A stretch of DNA of 64,000 nt from Hysterium pulicare CBS 123377. Its lineage: Eukaryota > Ascomycota > Dothideomycetes > Hysteriales > Hysteriaceae. The stretch is from assembly GCA_000467715.1 (NCBI GenBank), contig AJFK01000171.1:1-64000 (forward strand), written 5' to 3'. The notes under the pieces are model-generated. The model searched no databases. It saw only the letters and a program-made list of their open reading frames with translations, and was not told where the DNA came from. Shown here one piece after another: positions 23,484 through 34,745 of the stretch. The position numbers were made by a program, and so were the translations under genes. Each line of letters starts with the position of its first letter. Position 1 is the first letter of the stretch.

Positions 23484-24210
23484 ATCGGGGGTAAAAGAAA
23501 ATATTTGAGGGGAAAAAAACAGAACTCTACAAGAGACGTCCAGATACAACATTTCGGAGTGACGTTCCTTTTCGGCTCGCTCTTTATTATTTCGTTGACT
23601 CTCCGCATAGCCACCATAGTAACCTCTACCTCGGTCTTAGTAGTTACTAGCAGGCGTGTGTCTTACGAGGATCTCAGCGTTTTCGCCCTCGCATGGTAAT
23701 GTACTGAAGTCATGTCGATCAAACCTCGCAAGATTACCGTATCGGTCCTCACCGCCACACAAATGAAACACTGACAATGCACCTATAATTTTGGCCAAGG
23801 ATTGAGGTCTTCTTAGAGTTCTCGCTTAGACCATATAGAATTGCCCGTGCATCAAGCAATTCGATCGGCGGCGATGCTCCGGACTTGAAGTGGCAGACTA
23901 CCGATAGGTCCATGCAGTTCGTGCCCATGCTCCTCGAGGTAGGCTATATCGCAGTGAGCCCTATCTTGCGTGTTGAGCGAGTTGGGTATCTTGATTACCG
24001 AGCTTACCTCCTATCCCTCTTTAAAAATGGCATAAGAATTCTGCGAAAGTTGCTCACGGTGTGCTATAGTAAAATTTTCTCCAATTTTCGGGTACACTAT
24101 GTTACTACCAGATAAAATCCACCAGAGTGAGTTATGGGCTCAACCTTGATCTCATGAAATGTCGCTTCCCCCTAGGATCTCAATCTATGCTACCCTACCT
24201 AGTCTTTGGT
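23484..24210. other. Intergenic region
   Basis: About 730 bases between two minus-strand genes. It should hold the GT2 promoter and the GT25 3' end. No further feature was seen. Confidence 0.45.
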
Positions 24211-25538
24211 CTAGACTTCGTCTAGTGGCTTCCATCGATCCTCTTGCAAGGCCTGATTGTAACGAAGGCCCAGCTGCGCCCCAAATATGGGTGGGTCTCC
24301 GGTTCGTATTGACGATGTAAAATGCCGCTTGATATGTTCTCGTATAGACTCCGCGATATTCTGTTGCGTATCAGACCCACCAACCCAGGATTTCCAGTGA
24401 CTTCTAAGTCGTACCTTGTTGAATCTTTCCTCGTCTCGTTCATGCTCAAGCCCGGGATTATTTGCCGAGTGTTTCTCAGCACCACCGACTGCTCGATAGT
24501 CGTGAAACAAACCTGGCGTCAAGCTAATGCAATTCATAGATGTTTTGCAATAGTTTGCCAAGTTATTGTCATAATTATAGTAGGGCCTCATAGCGTCTAA
24601 TCCTAAATGATAACTAAATGCATATTAACAGCTGTAATTTTCCCAACAGACCTCTGATACTCACAGCACCTTTCGAGCACCTTTATAGCTAACCGCGTAT
24701 GCAAGCGTAGCAAGGGGAAGCCCACTGGGATGTAGAACACGTGTGTGATTTGGAAAATCTTTCATGATACTTGCAAACGCTGATGATAAGTTGTTTGGTA
24801 GAGCTGGGTCCTGGATGACAACGTTCTTGCCTTGGTCTGGTAGAAATTCCTCACTGAGATGACCCAACCACAAAACGCTATGCAATCATCAGCGGTCAGG
24901 GTTTCTCCATGCCATAGGATCTGGATGACATACTCCCAGTCTTGTGCGAACTCTGCTAATTGTATTGCCTGCAAGACCTCGGTCATTTGGACTTTCAATT
25001 TGAGGTCCCAATCTACGTCATCTTCAAGGATTAACGCCGTTGATAGCCCCTCATGTATGACTCTGTCCAACTTTAGCCAATTTGTTCGCGTAAGTGGAGC
25101 TTTTTTCTGATTCTCACAATCGGATGGCGTTTAGATGACTTCTCCAGCTTCCAATAAAGCCATTACTCATGGAATCCCTACTCATACCCTGAAACGAGTC
25201 AGCAAAAATGATTTAGTGCGGTCAGAAAATCGACTCACTGGGGGGAAAACAACATCCTCTACCGCTTCGCCTTTTACTCCAGGCATAAAGTGGACCTGGA
25301 TATCAGTAAAAGCAGCCATGAGCTCAATTGCATCTCGTCGATCTGTCCGGGAGGGAAGGTTGAGAACAAAAATCTTCTGAAAACCGAGGCTAGCGTTGAC
25401 CGTCTCTAGGGGAGAAGTAGAAGATGGAAAACAGCGTGGATTATCGGTGCAGAGTCGCGTTTTTGGAAAAAGAAGATAGAGTGTGGCCAAAGAAAGTAAT
25501 AGGACGATGTTGCGAAGACTTGGTCTGAACCTCTGCAT
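24211..25538 (-). CDS. GT25-family glycosyltransferase, type II membrane protein
   Basis: Predicted 371 aa from five exons: 25538-25239, 25188-25118, 25062-24934, 24877-24665 and 24613-24211. A short basic N-terminus and one hydrophobic helix (NIVLLLSLATLYLLF) give a Golgi-type signal anchor. The GT25 blocks follow in order: KIFVLNLPSRTDRRDAIE, HFMPGVKGE, SWRSHLNAIR, STALILEDDVDWD (the DxD-like metal site), DVLWLGHLSEE, LATLAYAVSYKGARKVL and NYCKTSMNCISLTPGLF. The family transfers galactose or other sugars to proteins or glycans. Members in fungi are mostly uncharacterised. It is tandem with the GT2 synthase and divergent from the deacetylase, so addition of side-chain sugars to the same polymer is a reasonable guess. 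Confidence 0.87.
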
Positions 25539-26093
25539 CTCAGAGATCCAAGAGTGTTCCCTTCTTGAAACTTATCGATGCTAGCTGATTGCTTTTGAAT
25601 CAGTCTCCGTACACGACCGTGGCTTATAGAACGAAGCTTTTTCGATCCGTTACTTCTATGTGAAAGTCCGCCGTAATTAAATCGAAAATTGTTACCCCGT
25701 TCCCAGATCCGTGGTATATGTGGTAAAGGATATGCGAGCCCTGGCCAGACCCGAGTTCATACACCCTCTTATTTGCGTTAACCCCAGCATGTGACACGTC
25801 GACTTAAGCCTTATTACGTCGAGTCCCGCATGTTGCGGCCTAAACTCGTATAACACTAACCGTCACCCCTGCTGGCCTGCGTAAGCTCGAATCCTCACTG
25901 AAACTTCACCGTGATTCAAGGTTTATTTCTCCACTATCAGTATCAGCTTTTTATGCGTTGCGCCGAGGCCAAGGTCGTTGAAAAGCTTGAATTTAAGTGG
26001 GCGGATAAAGAGCACGCACATCTTCTCCTTTCCTCCCCTCAATTCACGTTGTTGATTTCTTGCCATTCTCTTCTATACATCTCTCTCCTTCGC
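25539..26093. promoter_or_regulatory. Divergent promoter between GT25 and deacetylase genes
   Basis: About 555 bases that must serve both genes, compatible with co-regulation. No specific site could be named. Confidence 0.5.
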
Positions 26094-27184
26094 ATGACAG
26101 TGACTATCAAAGATATGAGATCAGAGACTGAAGTGCTACTTTGGCGCATTTTGGTTATTGGCTTACTTATCTCCTTGCTGTACGGTCTTTCTCCTTCAAA
26201 CAATATCTCCAGTCTGAAACCCCGATAGCACTGCAAAATTGTACCCCTGGCGAATGGAAAAAGAAACCACCGCTCAGGTGATTACAAAGCTCGTACATTT
26301 CCTACAACCTGAGCTAGAAGAACACCTTGTTGCTGGCAAGTGTCCCTAAATCTCGTTCCATAATTACAACATGTTTAGTTCAAAAACTCTAGTTCGATGT
26401 AACGTCTCTCTCAAGGTCGCAGTGACATTCGACGATATTCCAGGAGAGGAGCTCCCTGATCTTCTCATGCTACTGGAAAAGTATAATGCCACTGGGACTT
26501 TCTTCCCAAATGGTCCACAGAGCAAGAATGCCTGGAACTTGGAAAACACAACCGAAGAAAAGCTGCGTGCCTACTTACAGGAGATTCATCGGCGCGGACA
26601 TCAAATTGGAAGCCACACGTTCGTACGCCTCGATTGCCCTCAGAGCTGAAGCTAAGCTGTAGACGTACGTTCAGATGGTTACACTACAACCTAAGCAGAC
26701 TTGATGATAATACCTTAAAGGAGGAGATGGTACGAAGATATTGCCTACGAAAATAATGGCAGCAAGCTCACTCTCTCCGCAGGAACAACTCGATGAGTGG
26801 CTCTTAACGAATTTAGGGTTTGCACCGAATTTCGTGCGCCCTCCTTTCGGATGGTGTAATAGGGCATGTGCTACCTCGCTAAACCGACTAGGTTATCACG
26901 TTGTTGGTTTTATGCTAGAGACATGGGATTGGTACTATAATACTACGCAAACAGTGCAAGGGAGCATGGATAGAGTACGACTGTACATGCATAACGAGAA
27001 TCTGATCCCGCCGTCAGCTCGGAAGGCTGGTATTGTTTTGATGCACATGGGCTACCGAACGACTGTTGATTTCGTGGCACCAGCTGTGCTAGATGCATAT
27101 GCGCAGATGGGTTATAGATTTGTTTCTGTAGCAGAGTGTCTCGGGATTGGGGGAGATGGCTGGTACAGGTCTGCAGCGGCTTGA
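26094..27184 (+). CDS. Polysaccharide deacetylase (NodB/CE4)
   Basis: Predicted 278 aa from five exons: 26094-26184, 26229-26277, 26379-26618, 26675-26729 and 26783-27184. A second ATG at 26115 would give 271 aa. The first intron is short (44 nt, GTCTTT to GATAG) but is the only join that keeps the N-terminal hydrophobic helix (RILVIGLLISLLY) in frame with the enzyme. All five CE4 motifs are present: VTFDDIPG, GSHTWLH (metal-binding HxxxH), RPPFGW, ETWDWYY and VLMHMG. The protein is therefore a secreted or membrane-anchored metal-dependent deacetylase of an N-acetylated sugar polymer (chitin-like or other). Next to GT2 and GT25 genes it probably de-N-acetylates the exported polymer, giving it positive charge and adhesion (inference from analogous systems). 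Confidence 0.85.
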
Positions 27185-28034
27185 AGAAGAGCTTGGTAAA
27201 GCTCAATCACGTACAAGCAGTGATTATATTAAAAGCTCTTATTTATAGTTGATTTAATTAAGTAATATAATTATACTTCTTTAATTTTATATTAAATTCT
27301 TATTAGTTTTATTTCTCTAATTCTACTTTATGTACTATCCTTACTATTGATAACCAAAAGAGCTAATGAGTTGACTATAATCTCTAGGTCTACTTTTGAG
27401 TGGATACTCCGTTAACTTAACGTGCACCTGACGGAAATTAAACTGCGCTTGGTCAGTCCTCTCTTTCAGCAGTCTCCAACACCCTTCATCAACACTACTA
27501 CACTTTACATCACCACGGTGGGTGTCAATATTGGTTGTACTGCGAAAACACTCTTCTGTACAGGTCCAGAAGGCATCTATTCTATGTAGTACCTTCTGGA
27601 TAACCCCATGGGTGGCAACCGGCTTTCAAGCCTTGTAAACAGTCCAAATCGGCCTGTGGGCGGGTGGTAAAGCAAGCAGACCCACCTCGGAGAACGACGA
27701 ATTATGACACCCCTTGTGCACCTTGCCGTCACCCATACTATTCAAGATAGGTGAATATGTCCGCATATTATGAGTAATCAATATTCGAACAGCTAGATCT
27801 CATAGTTACCTAATCGAGCTTAATTAATCAATCATTCAACCTACAGTAACAAAGGTTGACCACCTATTAGGCCGAAAAATCGAAAGAAAATCAATCGTTT
27901 GCATATAGGTTACGAACTTTACGCATACGAGTTAAAACACCCTCGTCGAATACTCGAATAGGAAATATATACAAGAAGCATGAAGTCCACCCACCAACGG
28001 TTTGATATGGGGTTGAAGCCATCGCGACCTTTAA
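27185..28034. other. Intergenic region with AT-rich patch and repeat copy
   Basis: Starts with a strongly AT-rich patch (about 27225-27345), continues into the inverted repeat copy B, and then 500 bases with no recognisable feature up to the next gene. Confidence 0.5.
27361..27494 (-). repeat. Dispersed repeat, copy B (inverted relative to copy A)
   Basis: The reverse complement of this segment matches 12402-12535. The strongest part is 27425-27494. Most differences between the copies are transitions, in both directions, as expected after RIP-type mutation. An AT-rich patch abuts it on the left. The family is not known. Confidence 0.75.
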
Positions 28035-29555
28035 TCATATATCGAGTTTCATATATGCGAACGATATCTCCTTAGTGCTTGTGGATGGAAGCCCGTCTCC
28101 AACGATATGACTCAAGCCCCAAGTCATGTTTATATACGGCCAGCAAACCCTACCATCCGGCATCCTAACCATATCCCCAGCGACGAACGTGTCCATCGAG
28201 ATCAAGGCATCTCCGACCTTCGTCCCGTTAAGAACGTACTGGAAGTAAAAACCAGTAAGTTTGCCCTTGCATCCCATAGCAATGAAATCGCATACTGGAT
28301 TCGTGATCTCTTCCCAAGTGACAAGGGCATTTGATCTGTCAAAGGCCGCCACGTGGACATTAGAGCAGTCGGTAGTACCACTTGTGATCCAGTTGACCTG
28401 GTAACCACCATCCGTAGCTCCAATCGTTGAGCTAGCTTGCGGACCTATGAGGGTATTCTTGTCGGAGAACAGCGCTATAGCAACATTTCGATGGTTGGTC
28501 CTATTCAACGCGTGTGTGAACGGAGCACCTAGCCAGTCATTGGCATTCAAATCTTTGGCTCCACGAGATACCCATGCAAATATGTATGAGGTCTCGTTAA
28601 TAACCCTAATTTCAACGCAAAATCAAAGCAACATCGTTACATCATTGAATGAAATCAACAACTATAAATGAGAGCATTAAATATAATCGCCGCTTGCGCG
28701 TGGTTGAGCTTAATCAAACTCTTCTTCGTTAATGAATAGGGCTAGTGCACTGTAGGATCCGCTCATTCCTCCCATTGGCTCTCCACTTCCGCCGTTGGTG
28801 GTAGTCTCATTGGAAATCTTTACACCATCCATGGTTTGCGTTCGGGTATTGAGCCAGAGTGTGCCTTGATCCTCTGCACATATGCTTGCAAAAGGGAATG
28901 CTCCAGTGATAGTCTCAAGCGTACCGTTATCTGAGACATATTCAACGCTATCTCCAAAATGGCCCGCGGCATCGCCGGTATAAGCGGTTACGACGAAGTA
29001 AGCACCATAAATACGAGCAGACACGGAGTAGGCGAGATCTCCGTTGAGATCTGGCGACGCAGCAAGTCCAAAATCGGCATGAACGCCAGGTCCACCCAAG
29101 AATGTTTTCCATGCCTGGTCTCCATTCGTGAATCGGTAAAGAACTGGAACTGGCGTACTATCCGCAGGAGCATGGGCAGTTCCAGATGGCAAGGCCTCAT
29201 TTGTCAGAAGTGCAAACCCATCGTTGTGCGCTACTAAGCCTCCCGACTCTTTGGCACCAGAAATGGTGGTAGCAGACCCAATAGCTGTGAAGTTTGTGGG
29301 ATCGACTTGCTGAACGTGGACGTTGGTTTCGCTTGCATTTAGATAAGCCAAATATGCTGGTTTTCCATCCGGGGACAGAGCAAATGGGGTCCGGCGATGA
29401 TGAGGATATCCGGTCCAGTACGAAGCCTTGACTGGGTTGAACGAAAAGTCAAGCGATAAGGATTCCACATATCGCTCAAGAGAGTTATTGCCGAGTCCTG
29501 CGCAGGTAGCGGTTATGGAAACGAACGAAAGAGCATTAGATGATTGCGGCCACAT
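28035..29555 (-). CDS. Putative exported protein of unknown function (possible beta-propeller)
   Basis: Predicted 468 aa from two exons (29555-28720 and 28605-28035) joined in phase through GTTTGA and ATTAG. The sequence is rich in Gly, Ser, Thr and Asn, with many potential N-glycosylation sites (for example NET, NRT, NGT, NMT) and repeating short strands such as YSVSARIYGAYFVVTAY, NVHVAAFDRSNALVTWEE and GDALISMDTF. This suggests an all-beta extracellular domain, possibly a propeller. Four cysteines cluster in the second half. No enzymatic motif is recognised. No clear signal peptide follows the chosen ATG. In the same frame upstream, a hydrophobic segment (AKSASLLLLSIL) lies just before a TAG, so the true first exon may be elsewhere. 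Confidence 0.65.
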
Positions 29556-30179
29556 GCTGTTGGCGATCGGGCCAGTCTATAAGATTGAAAGGAGAAGAAG
29601 TGATGCTGATTTCGCCCATGCGGCTCCAACACCATAATAGAGACTAGATTTGCAAATAACTAGGCGATCTCGGTGGTTTTGTTATTGTTAGCAACGTCAC
29701 ACTTGATCAGCCTTCATCGGAAAATTGTTAGATTTAGATTGTAGAAGGGAAAAGCTCATCCCGTTTCTCGAGTAAATATGGCCGAGATTAGTAGGGTCGG
29801 AAATTGAAGGTTAACATGCCTGGTGTTTCACCAGTGAGGAAGTAGCACAACATTGAAACAAAATTAACGCCACCACGCAAGAAATTTCCGAGGCCTAATG
29901 TGCGAAACATGCCAATGGAGATTGGAATGGTTCGGGTTCAATTGAACCGATATGTACTCGAATCATGCTTCTTTCTGCCACGTCTAGACTTTTGGTATTA
30001 TATGTATATGGAATATGCCAATCTAAAAATCGGGTGCGAATCTGCGTGTACAACTAGCATATACTTCCAAAAGGACTAAGAGAGGCATGATAAACTGGCT
30101 CCATGTGTATTAGGTAGTTTTACTGCACGAGTTCAAAGACCCACAGCGTCCAACAGCTGCTTAAATCTCTATTCAAAGA
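29556..30179. other. Intergenic region
   Basis: About 620 bases with no supported gene. Promoter of the upstream gene and 3' region of the protease. Confidence 0.45.
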
Positions 30180-32195
30180 TTAGCGATATTCTCCAAGGAC
30201 CTCGAATTGGAATGGATGCGAACAACTCACGGGAGTACCAAATCCAGTGGCTGCATCCCAGCCTGTCACTGCAGGGAAGCCCGTTGTGTTGCAACCAAGC
30301 GCCGACCCGCTGGTGACATCTACAAACGCCTTTCTTCCTTTCTTATAAAGCCAAGGATTCAGAAATCCTAGAGGCGGTCTACCATCAGAGATCAAAGCGT
30401 CGTTTAGAAGCGAGAAGATCGCAGCAGCGGTTGGCGTAGCGGCGCTGGTTCCATCGACACGTCTCAATGTACCATTCCAGATAGTGGTATAATTGACGCC
30501 GTAGGCGGCAAGATCCGGGTAAGCTCGGCCAGACTTGTTGTAGAGACCTGCAAACTGGTCGCCGATAGTAGCTAGGTAATCAGCGACTGCTTCAGCTTGG
30601 TACTTGGGTTGTGGGAAGTAATTGCTAAAGCCTCCACCGCTGGAGAACTTGTTACGGGGATCGTAGGCTACTACTTCTGGCTTGAAGTTCACGGTGGCTT
30701 TCAAATGTCAGCTATTGAACTTCCAAAACGCTTTGGTCAGGGGGAAAATGACTGACCGCCAACAGAGGTCACGTATGGGCAGCTAGAGGGAAAGAGAGGG
30801 ATGAATGCGGTATTGTTGTTCACATTCGAGATGCACGAACCGCCCGGCTGAACACCGCCAGCACCACCATCTCCGCTTCCGAATATAATCGAAACGCCAC
30901 GAGCGCTGAGTTGTGCGAACTGGGAGCATACGACATTTGCGTACGAGAAAGGTACTGTCTGCTCGTTATCTTCATATGAGTTCGAGATAACCTGGGGCAC
31001 AAAACGTTGTTGAAGCACGTAGTTGACCCAGGTCAGGTAAGGCTCGTTATCCACGGTGGGATTGTCAGCATCCGGTTGAAAGGGAGGATTACCGCCCGTG
31101 GAGTAGGCGGTAAGCGGAGTGGGCCACGAGATGCCGAGAATTGTCTCTACGTCAAGGTTACCTTCAATGTCAGTTCCTGACCGAAGCTGCTCGGGAGTGT
31201 CTGGAGTCTGCTGCAGAGTTCCATTCGCGATAGAAACTTGGCGGAACGTATAAGCGGCAGAGACAGCTTCTGGCCTGTAGTTTCTCAAGTAGATTTCAGT
31301 GTCAGATCGATTGTTGCTTTCCCCTAGATAGTTAGTCAGAGCAATTTGATTGATACCAGGCACCCTTGGCACGTATTCTACGCTGTCGATCCAATCAGCC
31401 CAAGAACCACAAACCCTGGAACCAGAGCTAAGCTGTAGCCAGATCGCAGAGAACTCACGTTTCGTAAAGCGTTCGGAGACAAAGTGGAGTCACGGCACTG
31501 GTATTGCAGACTTTGTCGACGGTGGGGTTCTCCACCGGCTGGTATGGCTCCGGGGGTGCTTCCGTGCCTGGGATACTGAGAAAAGTCTTGCTTTGAGGTA
31601 CTGTACGGAAGAACGAGGTGGTGGGCTGAATAGCCGTGATATGATGGTGCAAATGCAGCGGCAGCTTCCACTCTGGAGTCCGGATGAGGGTGGATCCATC
31701 CGTGTGACGATAAACGGAGTACGTCGTTTGCAACATATTTTCGATTCTTGCAATGGGCAATGTGAAGGACATGAAATCACTAGCAGGGCTATATTCGATG
31801 CTTTCCGGATCCACGTGCTCGCGTAACCACTCGCGGACCAAGTTGAGCGATTCCTGGCTGGGCCTGACCAAATCATTTACCTCGACCAAGCTCAGGTACT
31901 GGCCGTATCGGGGATGGTCAGGATCCGAGACTGTCAAAGGTCAGTAACGAGGGCAAGCGGGAAGGAAACATGGTTGCCGCGCACTCTCGTACAGGTGTTT
32001 CTCCAGCTCATGGAATTTGCTTTGCTTAAGCCCAACTTGAAGGCGGATTAGATGGTGACCAGGCGCATCGCCTACTCTCTCGAACTCTGGCGGGACGTGA
32101 TGGGTTTCCTTAACGACATGGCGGCTTCGCAGGGTGAATGGTTTTGCCGTCGAGAGAGCAAGCAAAGCGGCATTCAAGAGGAGGGGAAAGCGCAT
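30180..32195 (-). CDS. Sedolisin-family secreted protease (S53, tripeptidyl-peptidase-like)
   Basis: Predicted 608 aa from four exons: 32195-31985, 31930-31459, 31382-30757 and 30697-30180. A signal peptide (MRFPLLLNAALLALSTAKPF) leads into a pro-kumamolisin domain (ISDPDHPRYGQYLSLVEVND, SDFMSFTLPIARIENML). The catalytic domain has the Glu/Asp pair in EGNLDVETI, the oxyanion Asp in IIFGSGDGGAGG, and the serine in DGTSAATP, followed by the Ca-binding C-terminal region (GFLNPWLYK, VTGWDAATGFGTP). All active-site residues are present. Such enzymes work outside the cell at acid pH, removing tripeptides or cutting internally. No functional tie to neighbours is evident. Confidence 0.92.
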
Positions 32196-32220
32196 GACGG
32201 GGAACAACGGTGTGCAGGTG

Positions 32221-32256
32221 TGCTGGGTGTGCTGGGTGTGCTGGGTGTGCTGGGTG
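32221..32256. repeat. 9-bp tandem repeat, four units, in the protease leader
   Basis: Four exact copies of TGCTGGGTG lie 26 bases upstream of the sedolisin ATG. On the minus strand an upstream frame would read a Thr-Gln-His repeat, but the signal peptide at 32195 makes the downstream ATG the real start, so the repeat is probably in the 5' untranslated leader. Confidence 0.9.
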
Positions 32257-32528
32257 TAGAAACGGTACTGTGGTCCATGGCGGGTAGGGTTTATATGGGG
32301 AGGGGGCAGCTTGATCATGCCAGGGATGTTCTCTTAACCACCTCCCCATATAGGAAGGACCCAACGAGGCAATGTAACTAGCGTCTGGTCCAGCGCTAGC
32401 CTGGTCTTCGCTTATGTAAGTGAGACCACGTAACTTGTAACGCTCAGCTTCTTATTCAGCCATGTTATTATCTGCCTAGCTATGTTATTATCCATGCATT
32501 TCAGAAGATATACAACCCTAATAGGCAT

Positions 32529-34293
32529 CTACCTAACCTCAACCTCCCTGATGCTCATGCTGTCAAGTGCATCTTTCCTTTCAAATGCTTCTTTGCTTTC
32601 ATTCGCCACAGTTTCGCTTTTCTTCTCGTCCCAGGCTGCTGCAGAGGCGACGCCTGACCCTTCGCTCGGCCATTTGAAAGTGCGACCATAATGGTCGTCG
32701 CGTAGATGCTTGCTTCCGAGCAGGTTCTCGCGGAAAGTGCCGCCGGTCACGTCATAGTCGGCTTTGCATCACAGTCCAATTAGCAACCCATTCCACAGAT
32801 GCATACGCGTAAACACCAGCATCATTACAGTAAAACGCAATTAATACAACTCGATGACAGTACAAGAGATGTTGATGCGTAAACTTACCCCAGTAGACAC
32901 CCCTCCTCTGCAACTCTGGCACGAGCAGTTCCACCACATCCGTCCAACTCCCCGGATTAGTCACGCTAGCAACGTTGAACCCGTCGCAATCGGCCCCTAG
33001 TGCGGAACTCCATTCCTCAAACACATCCGCCACTTGGCCAACTGAACCGACAGGCGTAGGATGCAGACCCCCAAGTGCCATCTTGATACCCAGCCGACGA
33101 GGCGTCCACGGTCCTTCTACATCCTCGGATGCAGCCAAAGCTTTGAAAACAGATTGAATAGCAGCTGTTTGCGGTGAACTAGATAGATTGATCGGTTCGT
33201 CAAGAGGGTACTGCGCCATGTCGATGCCGGTGTATCCCGAGAATTGGCCCAGGCCGGCGACAGGATCGGCGTGTTCGACCGCATACTGGTATTTCTGCTT
33301 CGCTTCTTCCTCTGTGCGGCCTATAAAGGGGACGATGCAGGGAAAGAATTTGATGGATTTAGGGTCTCGGCCACGGGAAGCAGCCTGAGCTCGCGCAGCG
33401 GCGATGACTTGTTTTGCCTGAGCGAGGGTAGCCGTGTTCAGGAAGATGGCTTCAGCGTGCTTGGTTGCGAAGGCGGAGCCTGTCTTGCTGGCCCCGGCTT
33501 GAAAGAGAACGGGTGTGCGTTGTGGCGATGGGTGGACTTGGTTACGGCCAGACATGTTAAAGTATTTGCCTTTGTGGTGGATCTCCTTGATCTTGGAAGC
33601 ATCGAAGGCGAGGCCGGTTTTAGTATCTTTAATGACGGAGTCGGGCGCCCAGGAAGATTCCCAAAGTCTGGAGATATCATGATCAATCGGCAAGAAGAAG
33701 GATTTTGATCGATTCAACGTACTTGTAGACAACATCCATATACTCATCAGCAAGAGCATAACGTTCATCATGCGGTATTACATCCTCTTGGCCCAGTGCG
33801 TTTGCTGCAGATTTCGCCCAGCTCGTGACGATATTCCACGCCACTCTTCCTCCCAGGAGGTGATCTAGGGTACTGAATTGTCTGGCGAGGACATAGGGAT
33901 TCACGTAGCTAGTGCTCATTGTCACCGCTATCGATAGCGACTCTGTACAGGCCGCCATAGCGGATGCAATGGGGAGGGGATCAAGATGAGCGACTTGATG
34001 ACCGGCTTTCAGCATAGCGTCCATGCTGCCGCCGTAGATTCCAAATCCCGCATACCAGTCGGCGAAAAAGATAGCACATATCTTCCCTCGTTCTGCTAGC
34101 CTAGCTAAGTCCGTGTAATACTTGAGGGTATCTTTGGTCATTGAGACGTCTTCCGGCGTCCTTGGTGATAGTTAGAAAGCGAAATCGTTGGCCGGAGGTA
34201 TTTTACGAACTTCCATTGGCCTGCGGCCATATAACCGCCCGTACAGGCAGTTTCGAGAAAGCAAAGCTGAATTCTTTTCTTTTGAGACGACAT
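32529..34293 (-). CDS. Flavin-dependent monooxygenase, bacterial-luciferase-like (NtaA/SnaA/DszA type)
   Basis: Predicted 510 aa from four exons: 34293-34211, 34160-33723, 33667-32889 and 32761-32529. The start segment KKRIQLCFLETACTGGYM and GQWKTPED is typical. It continues with DLARLAERGKICAIFFADWY, LDHLLGGRVAWNIVTSW, NQVHPSPQRTPVLFQAGAS and, across the last 127-base intron, GVYWADYDVTGGTFRENLLG. This is the family of two-component monooxygenases that use reduced FMN made by a partner reductase. Known members attack nitrilotriacetate, pristinamycin IIA precursors and dibenzothiophene sulfone. Fungal copies are mostly uncharacterised and often lie in small catabolic groups. No flavin reductase gene is visible here. 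A P450 starts divergently 450 bases away. Confidence 0.9.
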
Positions 34294-34745
34294 TTTGGTC
34301 TAGCAGGTAGGTTGAAAGATGCTGAGTTTGTTGCAAGATCTTTTAAGGACACGTCCGCAAGGAACACTCAACGGTAACGTGTGCGCCGTCCGTCGAGGTA
34401 GCGCATCTCGTCCCGTATGATCTCCAAAGATCCTTTCGATGCTATCTCGTGTTTTCATTCCATCACACGATGTTCGCAATGTCCGGCAGCGTTGTTGCGA
34501 GTGTAAGCAAGGATGTCGGAGGCTAGTCAACGTTCCGAGTCGAGTTACCTACTTATCGAAGGCGCTTATCAGCCACTTGGCCGAGAGATTGACCGAGCGA
34601 GTTCAAGCAATGCCGAAACGGTGGTTATCAACAGAGTAGTTCGATAGGAGCTCTTAATAAAGCTCCGATTTTGAGTGTGCTGAGATACAATATGTTCACT
34701 CACGGTGCCAAATTGAGTTCAAACTATCCATTCATTTGTATTGCA
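34294..34745. promoter_or_regulatory. Divergent promoter between flavin monooxygenase and P450
   Basis: About 450 bases shared by two divergent oxidoreductase genes. No coding sequence or clear operator was seen. Confidence 0.45.

Noticed and set aside
26094-26277. A frameshift between the signal anchor and the CE4 domain
   Set aside because: A 44-nt intron (26185-26228) joins both in phase, so no damage needs to be assumed, although the donor is weak.
12402-27494. One large transposon with 135-bp terminal inverted repeats
   Set aside because: The content is ordinary host genes, no transposase is seen, and the copies are diverged. Two independent copies of a dispersed repeat are more likely.
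32197-32318. Extended protease start with a Thr-Gln-His repeat
   Set aside because: The downstream ATG begins a good signal peptide. The repeat is more likely in the untranslated leader.
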